Counted from the first letter of the stretch, positions 19,090 through 28,586 are shown. The stretch: DNA of 64,000 nt from Allopusillimonas soli (GCF_004153445.1 NZ_SDQC01000001.1:496001-560000), one strand, 5' to 3'. A program made the numbers and translations. Notes: a model not told the origin generated them from the letters alone.

Positions 19090-20212
19090 GTATCCGCTCC
19101 GAATGCCGTCGTCCCGTTTCTTCAAACAGCGCATCCCAGCGCGCCAAAATCTCCGCAATACCATAATGCTGCCTGACCCACGCCGCTGCGCGCCGCCCCA
19201 TGACCTCGCGCAACAGCGGATCGCGCATCAGACGCGCCAGCGCATCTTCCAGCGCCTGCGTATCGTGCAGCGGGACCAGTTCGGCGAACTGGCCGTCGCG
19301 CGTGATTTCCCGTGGACCACTTGGGCAGTCCACGGTCACGCAGGCGCGTCCAAGCGCCATGGCTTCGATCAGCACATTGGGAAACCCCTCCACCTCGGAG
19401 ACCAGCGCGAAAGCATCGGCCTGGGCCAGGGCCTCCCAGGGCGCCTCGGTGCGGCCAGGCAGGAGCACCCTGCCCGACAATCCGAGCGCCTGCACGAGTC
19501 GCTCCAGCTCGGGCCGCAACGGCCCCTCCCCCCAGATGGTGAGATCCCAATCAGGGAAGGCGCCGGACAGCGAGGCAAAGGCTTCGATCAGAGAAGCGAA
19601 CCGCTTGCTGGGCACCATCCTGCCCATGGCCATTAATTGGCGGCGTGAGCCTGGCGACTGCGCGCGGGGCTCGGGCGGTTCCGGCATACTGGGCGGCAAC
19701 GGATTAGGCATGACCGCCAGATTGTGCACACCTGGCTCAAGCTTCTTGAAGGATGCCAGGCCATGGCGCGACTGCAGTACCACCAGCGAGGCCCACGGGT
19801 AGAGCCAGCGCCGAAGTCGACTGAACACAGCCCCCGCGCTCGTGCTGTATGCGGCATTGGTTCGTTCGCTGACAATGACGGGCACGCCCAGCTTGTGTGT
19901 CGCCAGCAGCACCATCACATTGACGTTGGTGAGAAACGACAGCACGACATCAGGCCGGAATTCCTGCACCAATCTGCGCATGGCAAACCACTTTGCCAAT
20001 GGCGGGCATACGCGGCCAAGCCAGCCCATGCGGTCGGCCAGCCAGTCCAGTTGCACGCCAGGGTGCAGGGTATAGAAGCATGTGCCCTTGCCGGTATAGG
20101 TGGGCACCAAGCGTATCGTGTCTCCGCGGGATGCCCAGGCGCTTGCGAGCGTGGCAGCCACGCGTTCCGCGCCGCCCGCATGCATGGAACTGACAAAAAA
20201 CAGTATTCTCAT
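19079..20212 (-). CDS. GT4 glycosyltransferase
   Basis: A 377-residue GT-B glycosyltransferase of family 4. It opens MRILFFVSSMHAGGAERVAA, the acceptor-domain signature, and has MAMGRMVPSKRFASLIEAF at the start of the donor domain and the EX7E-type motif SEVEGFPNVLIEAMALG that binds the nucleotide-sugar. The CPSGPREI segment after it is typical of GalNAc/GlcNAc-transferring enzymes such as PglJ/PglH relatives, but the exact donor cannot be set. No membrane segment; acts at the cytoplasmic face on a lipid-linked intermediate. It follows asnB by 6 bases and overlaps the fusion transferase downstream. Confidence 0.9.
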   Translation of the reverse strand: MRILFFVSSMHAGGAERVAATLASAWASRGDTIRLVPTYTGKGTCFYTLHPGVQLDWLADRMGWLGRVCPPLAKWFAMRRLVQEFRPDVVLSFLTNVNVMVLLATHKLGVPVIVSERTNAAYSTSAGAVFSRLRRWLYPWASLVVLQSRHGLASFKKLEPGVHNLAVMPNPLPPSMPEPPEPRAQSPGSRRQLMAMGRMVPSKRFASLIEAFASLSGAFPDWDLTIWGEGPLRPELERLVQALGLSGRVLLPGRTEAPWEALAQADAFALVSEVEGFPNVLIEAMALGRACVTVDCPSGPREITRDGQFAELVPLHDTQALEDALARLMRDPLLREVMGRRAAAWVRQHYGIAEILARWDALFEETGRRHSERIHER

Positions 20213-20218
20213 GCAGCC

Positions 20219-22120
20219 TTATCCTCCCAACCCATGACGTTCGAGCCACGCCTGCGTCATCAACACACTCCAGAGATGGGTGCTCCAGTCGCGTTTGCCC
20301 GCCTGGTGTTCCTGCCACTTGCGCTGTATCCAGTCGGGCCTGAACACCTCTTCGCGCTGCAACCTTGCCGGGTCCAGCAATGCAGCCCCCCAGTCCTTCA
20401 GCGGCCCCCTCAGCCAGTTCGCCAGCGGCACCGAGAACCCCTTCTTGGGCCGGTCAACCATCTCTTGCGGGACATGGCGGTACAGCAGCTGACGCAAGAG
20501 CCACTTGCCCTTGCCATCGCGCACTTTGTATGTCTGCGGCAGGCGGCGGGCGAATTCAAATACGTGATGATCCAGCATAGGCACACGGGTTTCCAAGCTC
20601 ACAGCCATGGCCGCGCGATCTACCTTGACCAGAATGTCATCCGGCAAATACGTGACCGCATCCAGCATAAGCATCCGCGTGAAGAGATCGTTGCCACCCG
20701 GCTCGTCAAACAATGTCTCAGGCATGTCCGCACGCAGCAGTGCGCTGGCCGGATCCCGCCAATACGACACGAACTGCCGGTAGAATGCGCCCGCATGCCG
20801 GGCCGACAAGACATCGGAGAGCTTGCCCAGCTTGTCCCGGACCTCGCCGCCCGGTGTCAGCAACGCGCCGGCGCGGGCCGCCAGCGCCAGCGAAGGGCGC
20901 ATCATGCCTGGAATACCTTCGCGCCTGCGCCACCACGACAGCGCCCGGAAGTAGCGCGAATAGCCACCGAACAATTCATCGCCGCCATCGCCCGACAGGG
21001 CGACGGTGACATGCTGGCGCGCCAGGCGCATGACCAGGGAAGTCGGGATCTGGGAGGCATCTGCAAAAGGCTCGTCGTAGATATCCGCCAGATGCGGCAC
21101 GACGGCCAACGCATCATTCGCACCCACATACAGTTCGGTGTGCTGCGTGCCCAAGTGGCGGGCGACAGCCTTCGCGTGCTCCGCCTCGTTGTAGGCAGGG
21201 TCGTCAAAACCGATGGAGAATGTGCGCACCGGATTCGGATTGTGCTGCTGCATCAGCGACACCACAACCGAGGAATCTATGCCGCCTGACAGAAAAGCGC
21301 CCAGGCTCACATCCGATATCAATTGACCCTGCACAGCCTGGCCCAACACCGACTCCAGAGCATCCACAGCCTGCGTGTCATTGCTGAAGGACAGCATCGA
21401 CTCGATATCTGTCAATGGGCCCGAAGCGCGCCAATAGGGTTGCGCCGCAGGTCGCTGCCCAGCGTGAAAATCCACTTCGGATATCACCAGCAGCGTGCCC
21501 GGTGGGAGCTTGCCGATGCAGCGATAGATACTGTATGGCGCAGGGATGTAATTGTGGCGCAGCAGCAGCGCCAGCGCCCGCTGGTCGAGCTCGCGGTCGA
21601 AGTCAGGCAGCCCCGTCATGGCCTTGAGTTCGGATGCAAACAGCAGGCGGCCGCCGGTGTATCCCCAATACAGCGGCTTCTCGCCCAAGCGGTCCCGCAT
21701 GAGGGTGAGCACGCGTGCCTGCCTGTCCCAGAGTGCCATGGCAAACATGCCCGTGAGCGCCTGCAGCGTGGCCGTCACGCCCCAGGCCGCGAAAGCCGCC
21801 AGTATCGTCTCGGTATCCGAGTGGCCTCGCCAAGCCGCGGTGCATCCTTCGCGCTCCAACTGTCTGCGCAGCGCCAGATGGTTGTATATCTCACCGTTGA
21901 GCACAAGCACATAGCGGCCACAATTGGATACCATGGGTTGGTGGCCGGCCGCCGACACATCCTGCACAGCCAGGCGCACATGACCCAGCCCGAGACCGGC
22001 CGCCTCGTCCTCCCAATACCCTTCACTGTCGGGACCGCGATGGCGTATGCGGCGACAACCCTGCTCCAGCGTGGGCCGTTTGTCCCGCATGGTCCCCCAA
22101 ATTCCCAAGAATCCACACAT
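20219..22120 (-). CDS. asnB: Asparagine synthase-like amidotransferase of the polysaccharide operon
   Basis: A 633-residue class II glutamine amidotransferase. Cys2 is the nucleophile of the N-terminal glutaminase domain (MCGFLGIWG; RHRGPDSEGYW; NGEIYNH), and the synthetase domain has the PP-loop FLSGGIDSSVVVSLM and SGDGGDELFGGYSRY. Free asparagine synthesis is possible, but the position inside a UDP-GalNAcA operon fits the WbpS-type enzymes that amidate uronic acids in O-antigens, for example GalNAcA to GalNAcAN. That role is inferred from context. It lies 18 bases downstream of a GT4 gene. Confidence 0.9.
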   Translation of the reverse strand: MCGFLGIWGTMRDKRPTLEQGCRRIRHRGPDSEGYWEDEAAGLGLGHVRLAVQDVSAAGHQPMVSNCGRYVLVLNGEIYNHLALRRQLEREGCTAAWRGHSDTETILAAFAAWGVTATLQALTGMFAMALWDRQARVLTLMRDRLGEKPLYWGYTGGRLLFASELKAMTGLPDFDRELDQRALALLLRHNYIPAPYSIYRCIGKLPPGTLLVISEVDFHAGQRPAAQPYWRASGPLTDIESMLSFSNDTQAVDALESVLGQAVQGQLISDVSLGAFLSGGIDSSVVVSLMQQHNPNPVRTFSIGFDDPAYNEAEHAKAVARHLGTQHTELYVGANDALAVVPHLADIYDEPFADASQIPTSLVMRLARQHVTVALSGDGGDELFGGYSRYFRALSWWRRREGIPGMMRPSLALAARAGALLTPGGEVRDKLGKLSDVLSARHAGAFYRQFVSYWRDPASALLRADMPETLFDEPGGNDLFTRMLMLDAVTYLPDDILVKVDRAAMAVSLETRVPMLDHHVFEFARRLPQTYKVRDGKGKWLLRQLLYRHVPQEMVDRPKKGFSVPLANWLRGPLKDWGAALLDPARLQREEVFRPDWIQRKWQEHQAGKRDWSTHLWSVLMTQAWLERHGLGG

Positions 22121-22138
22121 TGCGCCGCCATCTCCCGC

Positions 22139-23278
22139 CTAAATTCGAGCAGAACCCTGCCCTTCGAACAACTGCCCCCACAATGCCATTACCCGCGCCA
22201 CGGAGAAACGGTCGCGCACATCGACCGCGCGGCGCGCACAGGCCTCGCGACGCGCCGGATGCGCCATCATATCCGAGAGATGCGCCGCCAGAGCCTCGTG
22301 ATCGTTCACCGGACGCACCAACACACCGTCAATGCCGTCGCGGATGATCTCCCGCGGCCCGGTGTCGCAATCAAAAGCCACAGGCGCCAGCCCGCTGGCC
22401 ATGGCTTCGATCAAGGTATTCGACAGGCCTTCGAATCGGGAGCTGAGTACATACAGATCAGATTGCACATACCAGTCTGCCACGTTGCCCACCCGTCCGG
22501 GCAGACTGATGCGGTCCGTCAGGCCGGCCTCATCGATCTGCGTCTGCAGCACCTCCCGGTCGTCGCCTTCCCCGAGGATGATCAGGTCCCAGTCGGGAAA
22601 ATAATGCGCTATCAGGCTGAACGCACGGATCAATACATCGAAGCCCTTGTGTGGATGCAGACGGCCCACTGCCAGCATACGGAAGCGCCCTTGCCGCGCA
22701 GGAGGCTCGACCACAGGCTCCACGCACTCCAACGGCCACCGAACCGCGTTGGGGATGACCGCCAGTTTCGCGCCCGGGACATGATCTCGCAGCCATTGCG
22801 CCGTGCCCGAGGTCAATGCAACCACCACATCCGCCTGCGGATATGTCTTGCGGCGCAGCCGTTCCCATATGCCAGGCAGATCCTGGGATGGCGGATGCGT
22901 GTGCTCGGTTGCAATCACCTTGCAGCCGCTGCCGCGAGCGGCAAGGATGGCCAGGATGGAAGCCGTTGTCATCATGCCCAGCACTATCGTTGGACGTTCG
23001 CGCCGGATAATGCGGCGCAGCCGCCGCACGCGACGGAAGTTGGCGAACAGGCCTGCCAGCCGGCCCTGGCTGGCGCCGGCGGTGCCCAGCACATGTCGCG
23101 ACACGCCGTCATCCAAGGGATAGGCATCGCTCTCGGGTCCTTCCTGCGTCACGACAGTGACACGATAGCCACAATCGCGCCAATACGCGCTCAAGTCCGC
23201 CGCCACCCGCTCCGCGCCGCCTCCGCCCAGGGAATGGATGACTATCATCAGATGGGGTTGTGTTGCTGTCGAAATCAA
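22139..23278 (-). CDS. GT4 glycosyltransferase
   Basis: About 379 residues, GT-B family 4. The N-terminal part has MIVIHSLGGGGAERVAADLS, the linker region has MLAVGRLHPHKGFDVLIRAF, and the donor domain has SSRFEGLSNTLIEAMASG (EX7E) followed by DCDTGPREIIRDG. It resembles PglJ/PglH-like HexNAc transferases. The furthest upstream start is a TTG at 23278, 2 bases after the flippase stop; an ATG at 23248 is also possible, and neither has a strong ribosome site. Part of the wecA-wbpO-wbpP operon. Confidence 0.9.
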   Translation of the reverse strand: MISTATQPHLMIVIHSLGGGGAERVAADLSAYWRDCGYRVTVVTQEGPESDAYPLDDGVSRHVLGTAGASQGRLAGLFANFRRVRRLRRIIRRERPTIVLGMMTTASILAILAARGSGCKVIATEHTHPPSQDLPGIWERLRRKTYPQADVVVALTSGTAQWLRDHVPGAKLAVIPNAVRWPLECVEPVVEPPARQGRFRMLAVGRLHPHKGFDVLIRAFSLIAHYFPDWDLIILGEGDDREVLQTQIDEAGLTDRISLPGRVGNVADWYVQSDLYVLSSRFEGLSNTLIEAMASGLAPVAFDCDTGPREIIRDGIDGVLVRPVNDHEALAAHLSDMMAHPARREACARRAVDVRDRFSVARVMALWGQLFEGQGSARI

Positions 23279-23280
23279 AT

Positions 23281-24633
23281 CTATACCTGCTTCAAGGAAG
23301 AATCACGCGGCACGTGCCAGGCCACGATTGCGTAGCATGTGTATGACGTTGCGTACATCAGGCTGGTTGCGAGCATGATGCCCTCCGGTCCCATCACCGG
23401 CGCCAGAAAAAAATTCATTGCCGCCTTCACCGCAAAGTTGCATACTGCGATAGCCGCCATGATGCGATAGCGGTTCTGGCTTGCCAAGAGCTGCACCAAT
23501 ACCAGCACGCCAAAGTAGAATGGCAGCTGCAGCAGGCCCCAGCGCAGCACCCCCGCGACGGTTGCGGTATCCTGCGCGGTGAACTGGCCGCGCTCGAACA
23601 GAAAGGCAACCCCCCAGCTCGCCAGCAACCAGCCAATCAGGGTGGCCGCGGCCCCGGCCGCCATCATCATCACCGACCACTTCAGCGCCGTCGCGCGCGC
23701 GCGCTGCGCATCGCCCCTTTCATGAATATCGGCCAGCACCGGCAATGCCGCCCGCCCCACCGAGGCCGCGCCCACACCCAGCACAAGCGAGAGCAGCCTA
23801 CTCGCGTAGCCCAGCGTCGCGTTGGCATTGGCGCCAAGATTGGCTGCCGTGTACTGATCGATCGGCCCCACGAAGCTCATTGCGATCTGGCCCACCAGCA
23901 TGACGCCGGAAGCCTTGACCAACTCAGGCCAATGGCGCGATGTAAAACCCAGCCGTGGCCGCCCCCACATGCCATCCGCCCTCGCGGCCAGCTTCAGCAG
24001 CCACACCGACTGGATAAAGTAGCCGACCAGCGTGCCCCAGAGCAGCGGCCCCACATTGTCCACAGTTGCGGCCAGCATGACCCAGATCAGGATGACCAGG
24101 GCCGGGACGCTGTCGAGCAAAGTGTTGATATGGCGCTCGCGCGCGCGCAGCCGCGCGGCGCTGACCCCCGTCATGAGTGTAAATAATGCAGCGGGAGAAA
24201 ACGCCAACATCAATTGCGCGCTCATGCGGCGCGCTTCCGCGTTCAGGCCCTGTCCGGCCAGCTCCAGCACCCATGGCCACGCCACATACAGGCCCGCCGC
24301 CAGCACGACGCCCACGGCAATCGTCCAGCCCTGCAGCTCTCCCAGAAAACGAGCCATGTCCGGGCGAGTGTCGCGCCGCGCCCGCACCAGCACGGGAATG
24401 AGCACCACCGACAGCGCGCCCACGATCGTGATGGGAATCCAGTTCGCCATGACCATCGTGAACTGGTAGGCGTCGACCGCGTTGCTGACGCCATAGCGGT
24501 AGGCAACCGCCATCTCCTTGAAGGCCCCCGCCGCCTTCCCCAGCAACAGAAAGAAGGCGACCCGCATCGCCCCTTGGGCAATGCGTCTGTGGTCGGAGTG
24601 CAGGCCGGCAAGCCGCTGCTTCAGAGACTTCAA
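23281..24633 (-). CDS. wzx: Wzx/MurJ-like polysaccharide flippase
   Basis: An MOP-superfamily polytopic membrane protein, about 450 residues with roughly 12-14 hydrophobic segments. It has the MurJ/MviN-like N-terminus HRRIAQGAMRVAFFLLLGK and KEMAVAYRYGVSNAVDAYQF. It probably flips the undecaprenyl-linked repeat unit across the inner membrane. The start is uncertain: the TTG at 24633 overlaps the wbpP stop region and keeps the conserved N-terminal residues, while the ATG at 24567 has AAGG close upstream but truncates them. A longer reading frame to 24801 lies within wbpP and is rejected. Confidence 0.85.
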   Translation of the reverse strand: MKSLKQRLAGLHSDHRRIAQGAMRVAFFLLLGKAAGAFKEMAVAYRYGVSNAVDAYQFTMVMANWIPITIVGALSVVLIPVLVRARRDTRPDMARFLGELQGWTIAVGVVLAAGLYVAWPWVLELAGQGLNAEARRMSAQLMLAFSPAALFTLMTGVSAARLRARERHINTLLDSVPALVILIWVMLAATVDNVGPLLWGTLVGYFIQSVWLLKLAARADGMWGRPRLGFTSRHWPELVKASGVMLVGQIAMSFVGPIDQYTAANLGANANATLGYASRLLSLVLGVGAASVGRAALPVLADIHERGDAQRARATALKWSVMMMAAGAAATLIGWLLASWGVAFLFERGQFTAQDTATVAGVLRWGLLQLPFYFGVLVLVQLLASQNRYRIMAAIAVCNFAVKAAMNFFLAPVMGPEGIMLATSLMYATSYTCYAIVAWHVPRDSSLKQV

Positions 24634-24634
24634 A

Positions 24635-25660
24635 TCAACGTAGGAATTGCGTATACCAGGGCATGGAGACCTCAAGGCCCTGAATAATATTGTGCATGGG
24701 CTCGTAGCCAAGCAGCTCGCGCGCCTTGGTGATGTCCGCCTGGGAATGCCGCACGTCGCCTGGGCGGAAATCACCGTGAATAGGCTGCTTGTCATAGACA
24801 ATGCCGTTGCCCGCCAGCGCCTTGGCCAGATGCTCGAACAGCTCGTTCAGGCTGGTGCGCGCATTGTAGGCAACGTTGTACACCTGATTCACGCCTTCAG
24901 GCTGAGCCAGCGCAGCCAGAATATTGGCCTGGACGACATTATCGATAAAGCAGAAATCGCGGCTGGTCTCGCCGTCGCCGTTGACGACCACATCCTCGCC
25001 GCGGATCATCGCGGCGATCCATTTGGGAATGACGGCGGCATAGGCGCCATTTGGATCCTGGCGCTTTCCGAATACATTGAAATAGCGCAGCCCAATACTG
25101 CCGAAGCCATAGGCGCGCGCAAAGACATCGGCATACAACTCGTTAACGAACTTCGTGACGGCATAGGGTGACAGCGGCCTGCCGATGCGGTCTTCGACCT
25201 TGGGCAGTGCCTCGTGGTCGCCATAGGTGGAGCTGGACGCCGCATACACAAACGACTTGGCCTCCGCCTCTTTGGCGGCCACCAGCACATTGAGAAAACC
25301 GTCGACGTTTACGCTATTGGTCGTAAGCGGATCTTTGAGGGAGCGCGGCACAGAGCCCAGCGCGGCCTGGTGCAGAACATGGTCCACCCCGTGCAAGGCC
25401 TTGCGGCAGACGTCCATGTCGCGGATATCGCCCTCGATGAACGTGAACGATGACCAGAGCGCGGGGCCAACTGTTTTTTCCACCTCGTCGAGGTTGTATT
25501 GATGTCCGGTGGAAAAATCGTCCAGACCAACCACGCGCTGGCCCAGCCGCAACAGCGCCTCAAGCAGATTCGAGCCAATAAAACCCGCACAGCCCGTCAC
25601 CAGCCAGACTCTGGGGTCCTGCTGCAGGTTTGCGGTAACCTCCTGATAACGCGTACTCAT
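24635..25660 (-). CDS. wbpP: UDP-N-acetylglucosamine 4-epimerase (WbpP/TviC type)
   Basis: An extended SDR epimerase of 341 residues, the same length I recall for WbpP of Pseudomonas aeruginosa. It has the NAD-binding [27 protein letters not shown], the active-site [16 protein letters not shown] and the catalytic YAVTK. It interconverts UDP-GlcNAc and UDP-GalNAc, supplying the dehydrogenase encoded just upstream. The ATG at 25660 is preceded by AAGGAAAGAG and gives the typical MSTRYQEV start; a longer frame to 25729 overlaps wbpO and is unlikely. Confidence 0.93.
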   Translation of the reverse strand: MSTRYQEVTANLQQDPRVWLVTGCAGFIGSNLLEALLRLGQRVVGLDDFSTGHQYNLDEVEKTVGPALWSSFTFIEGDIRDMDVCRKALHGVDHVLHQAALGSVPRSLKDPLTTNSVNVDGFLNVLVAAKEAEAKSFVYAASSSTYGDHEALPKVEDRIGRPLSPYAVTKFVNELYADVFARAYGFGSIGLRYFNVFGKRQDPNGAYAAVIPKWIAAMIRGEDVVVNGDGETSRDFCFIDNVVQANILAALAQPEGVNQVYNVAYNARTSLNELFEHLAKALAGNGIVYDKQPIHGDFRPGDVRHSQADITKARELLGYEPMHNIIQGLEVSMPWYTQFLR

Positions 25661-25706
25661 AAATCTCTTTCCTTGGTTTGAAACGGAAACGGCCGATGCG
25701 CCGGCA

Positions 25707-26981
25707 TCAAAGCCGCAGATCGGATTCATCCGCGGCCAATGCGTACTTCAGGTCGTACAGTACATGCTCAGGCTTGCCCAGCGCGCGGATGGCCTTGACA
25801 CCCATGTCGACAAATTGTTTGTGGGAGACGGCCAGGACAATGCCATCGTAGGTACCCGCTTCCGGCTTGGATATAGGCGTAATGCCGTATTCGTGCCGGG
25901 CCTCCTCGGTATCGACCCAGGGATCGAAGACGTCGACGGCGATGTTGTATTCGCCCAGTTCCCGCACGATGTCCACCACGCGGGTGTTCCGAAGATCGGG
26001 GCAATTTTCCTTAAAGGCCAAGCCCATTACCAGCACCTTGGACCCCTGGACCTGAATCCGCCGCTTGGTCATGGCCTTGACCAGTTGCGACACTACATAG
26101 CCGCCCATGGAGTCGTTGAGCCGGCGCCCTGCAAGGATGATTTCCGGGTGATAGCCAATGGACTGCGCCTTGTGCGTCAGATAGTAGGGGTCGACGCCGA
26201 TGCAGTGGCCTCCTACCAGCCCTGGACGGAAAGGCAAGAAGTTCCATTTCGTGCCAGCTGCTTCCAGCACCGCCTGAGTATCGATGCCCATGCGGTTGAA
26301 GATCAGGGCAAGCTCGTTGATTAATGCGATATTGACGTCGCGCTGCGTGTTTTCGATAACCTTGGCCGCTTCGGCAACCCTGATGGACGGAGCCTTGTGC
26401 GTGCCCGCGACAATGATCTGACTGTACAGCGCATTGACCAGATCTGCGACTTCGGGCGTAGAACCGGATGTCACCTTCTTGATGGTCGAGACCCTGTGTT
26501 CCTTGTCGCCCGGGTTGATACGCTCGGGGCTGTAGCCAGCGTAGAAATCCTCGTTGAACCGCAAGCCCGACACCCGCTCGAGCACCGGAACGCAATCTTC
26601 TTCCGTTGCGCCCGGATAGACCGTGGACTCGTATATGACAATGTCGCCGCGCTTGAGTATCTTGCCTATCGTTTCACTGGCGCGAATCAGCGGCGTCAGG
26701 TCGGGCTGCTTGTATTCGTCGATGGGTGTGGGCACCGTAACAATGAAAACATTGGCTTGCGCCAGCGCCTCATGCTCGCTGCTGAAATCCAGTTGCTTTG
26801 CCTCGGCGAGCTCCTCGCTGCTGACTTCCAGCGTGTGATCCTTGCCCTCCTTGAGCTCCGCTATGCGGCGCGTGTTGATGTCGAAACCAAGCACCGACCG
26901 CTTCTTGCCGAATTCAACTGCCAGAGGAAGGCCCACATATCCAAGCCCGACTATCGCGAGTTTCACGTCTTCGATCTGCAA
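25707..26981 (-). CDS. wbpO: UDP-N-acetyl-D-galactosamine 6-dehydrogenase (WbpO/TviB type)
   Basis: A nucleotide-sugar dehydrogenase of 424 residues. It has the Rossmann motif [36 protein letters not shown], the substrate-binding [17 protein letters not shown], and the catalytic Cys in [15 protein letters not shown]. It oxidises UDP-GalNAc (or UDP-GlcNAc) to the uronic acid with NAD+; pairing with WbpP points to UDP-GalNAcA, the precursor of Vi-like and B-band O-antigens. The TTG start at 26981 has GGGAG 8 bases upstream. The gap to wbpP is 46 bases. Confidence 0.94.
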   Translation of the reverse strand: MQIEDVKLAIVGLGYVGLPLAVEFGKKRSVLGFDINTRRIAELKEGKDHTLEVSSEELAEAKQLDFSSEHEALAQANVFIVTVPTPIDEYKQPDLTPLIRASETIGKILKRGDIVIYESTVYPGATEEDCVPVLERVSGLRFNEDFYAGYSPERINPGDKEHRVSTIKKVTSGSTPEVADLVNALYSQIIVAGTHKAPSIRVAEAAKVIENTQRDVNIALINELALIFNRMGIDTQAVLEAAGTKWNFLPFRPGLVGGHCIGVDPYYLTHKAQSIGYHPEIILAGRRLNDSMGGYVVSQLVKAMTKRRIQVQGSKVLVMGLAFKENCPDLRNTRVVDIVRELGEYNIAVDVFDPWVDTEEARHEYGITPISKPEAGTYDGIVLAVSHKQFVDMGVKAIRALGKPEHVLYDLKYALAADESDLRL

Positions 26982-27051
26982 GTTGTATCTCCCGCGCTTT
27001 GCGCTAAATAAGAGGAATAAGGAATTTTAATGCGTGGCGCCGAACGCGATG

Positions 27052-28191
27052 CTAGCGCCGCCTATGGCCTCTGCCGAGCGATGGCAGCAACAGCCAGGAC
27101 GGCCGGCGCCAGGAAACCAGACGGGAGTAGAGCCACAGGTACACCAGGGAAAACGCCAGAATGCTGGCACATAATATCCATGTGTTGTCCCACCAAATCG
27201 TGGCCGGCACCAAGCCTATCAGTGCCAGCACCCAAAGATAGGGAGAGGTCATGGCATTGCACAGGGCCGGCACCGCATGCCGCCGATCTCGACTGAAGGT
27301 CACGCGCACCAGCCGCCGGAAAACCAGCTGATGCAGATGCAGGGCATCGGGCTGATCCACAGGCGTTCCGCGCTTGAACCTGCGCCGCCAGATTGAGAAC
27401 CCTGTTTCAAAGACTGGATAGAACAGCACGGCAAGCGCATAGAACGGTGATACGCTGGGGTTGCGCACCACCAGCTGCACGGCCAGCTCGGCAAGCATGA
27501 AGCCCAGGAAATAGGCTCCGCCGTCTCCCAGGAAAACGCGCCCGAAGGGAAAATTCCACACCAGAAAGCCCAGCGTGGCCGAGGCCAGCGCCGCGGATAC
27601 CAGCATGATGGGGATGTCCTGCACCTGCAGCGCCACCAACGCGAGCGAGACGGACATTAGCGTGGCAATCATGCCCGCGAGGCCGTTCATGCCGTCGACG
27701 ATATTCAGCGCATGCGTACAGCCGCCGACAGCCACCATGGTGAACAGGAGCGAAACAGGCCAGAACGACAGCAGCCAGTCCGCCCACGGCAGGCCGACCC
27801 GCGATACCCCGCCCAACAGCCACCAGGCGATGGCAGCCGACACAAACGCCGCAATCAGGCGTTTGCCCGAACCAATGTCCTTGGTGATGTCCTCAAGAAG
27901 GCCGGCAACGAACACGGGCATCGCGGCGATGAACAGCACGGGCCACAGCCAGGTCAGCGTCATGTTGCTGGGGCCAAGCACCAGCAAGCCGGCCAGACTA
28001 CCCGCCACGACAGCCAGCCCGCCCACGCGCGGCGTTGCCCGCGCGTGATTGGCCTGGGGCTTGGAGAGATCTGTATCGCCGGTGAACATGCCATGCCAGC
28101 GCTCGGAGGCAACAATCAGCCCACCCACCATGAAGGCCACAATACAGATATAGAACCAGGTGAAGGATTCCCAGAACTCAGGTGAAAACAC
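27052..28191 (-). CDS. wecA: WecA/WbpL-type polyprenyl-phosphate sugar-1-phosphate transferase
   Basis: A MraY/WecA-family integral membrane enzyme, about 379 residues with some ten hydrophobic segments. Diagnostic sites are GGLAVVAG, the Asp-containing loop AGLLEDITKDIG, the catalytic NIVDGMNGLAG, the metal-binding VFLGDGGAYFLGF, and the cytoplasmic PDALHLHQLVFRR (the HIHH-like motif). It transfers a HexNAc-1-phosphate to undecaprenyl phosphate to start the repeat unit. I prefer the GTG at 28191 because AGGA lies 5 bases upstream; a TTG at 28206 is the alternative. First gene of the polysaccharide operon, 70 bases before wbpO. Confidence 0.92.
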   Translation of the reverse strand: MFSPEFWESFTWFYICIVAFMVGGLIVASERWHGMFTGDTDLSKPQANHARATPRVGGLAVVAGSLAGLLVLGPSNMTLTWLWPVLFIAAMPVFVAGLLEDITKDIGSGKRLIAAFVSAAIAWWLLGGVSRVGLPWADWLLSFWPVSLLFTMVAVGGCTHALNIVDGMNGLAGMIATLMSVSLALVALQVQDIPIMLVSAALASATLGFLVWNFPFGRVFLGDGGAYFLGFMLAELAVQLVVRNPSVSPFYALAVLFYPVFETGFSIWRRRFKRGTPVDQPDALHLHQLVFRRLVRVTFSRDRRHAVPALCNAMTSPYLWVLALIGLVPATIWWDNTWILCASILAFSLVYLWLYSRLVSWRRPSWLLLPSLGRGHRRR

Positions 28192-28301
28192 ACAAATCCT
28201 ATGCAATGGGGAGGGAAGCCAATATTATCGGCTCCAACTCGAACAAATCGGGCACATCGAGGGTAATAAATGTAACAATAACTGATTCCCACGAAAAAGC
28301 G

Positions 28302-28334
28302 AAAAAAAAGCCCGAGATCGTAAGATCTCGGGCT
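28302..28334 (-). terminator. Strong Rho-independent terminator
   Basis: On the minus strand AGCCCGAGATC (28334-28324) and GATCTCGGGCT (28319-28309) form a perfect 11-bp stem with a 4-base loop, followed by eight T residues. It lies upstream of wecA and more than 300 bases after coq7, so it must end a separate minus-strand transcript. Confidence 0.92.
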
Positions 28335-28465
28335 AAATCCACCAAAGGAGGAGGGTGGAGGAGACAACCTTGGCATGTCGCCGCTTCAAAAGCCTGGATT
28401 GTTTACCTTGGCTCGAGACTGTGATGAGGGTTTTCCCGCTGCAATCACGTTGCGACATCCGATAA
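28302..28465 (-). ncRNA. Candidate small RNA with anti-Shine-Dalgarno loop
   Basis: A proposed transcript of about 164 nt on the minus strand, between coq7 and wecA, from a predicted start near 28465 to the terminator at 28302. It contains a hairpin in its 5' part (GTGAT...GGG-AAAA-CCC...ATCAC) and, just ahead of the terminator, a 6-bp stem TCCACC/GGTGGA whose 10-nt loop is CTCCTCCTTT (28344-28353), complementary to Shine-Dalgarno sequences. A second CTCCTCC lies directly before the stem. Exposed CCUCC loops before a terminator are a hallmark of anti-SD regulatory RNAs such as the alphaproteobacterial CCUCCUCCC ('cuckoo') family. No convincing protein reading frame occupies this stretch. Confidence 0.45.
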
Positions 28466-28471
28466 CTGAAT

Positions 28472-28499
28472 TGTATAGCCTTCTTTTGTGCAATGCAAG
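28472..28499 (-). promoter_or_regulatory. Candidate promoter of the small RNA
   Basis: On the minus strand CTTGCA (28499-28494), 16 bases, then TATACA (28477-28472). It gives a start near 28465 and points to the terminator at 28302. The -35 match is only moderate. Confidence 0.45.
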
Positions 28500-28586
28500 G
28501 TCTGAGATCAAAAAAACTGTAACAGCACTGCTTTGTGGCGTTTTGGATACTATGCCACGGTTGGCAGCGCAAATCCGTAATTAAGT

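Noticed and set aside
19724-23335. Two plus-strand frames (521 and 670 codons) opposite the polysaccharide operon
   Set aside because: Antisense to well-defined GT4 and asnB genes; no domain or ribosome site seen.
28333-28572. Minus-strand leader-peptide-like frame ending in LLLWWI just before the terminator
   Set aside because: I considered an attenuator. The Trp/Leu run does not fit the downstream wecA operon, and no alternative antiterminator pairing was evident; the small-RNA reading fits better.
28375-28584. Plus-strand 69-codon frame in the coq7-wecA gap with purine-rich sequence upstream
   Set aside because: The AGGAGG-like sequence is the complement of the CU-rich loop of the candidate small RNA. 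The only terminator here serves the minus strand, and the peptide has no recognised features.
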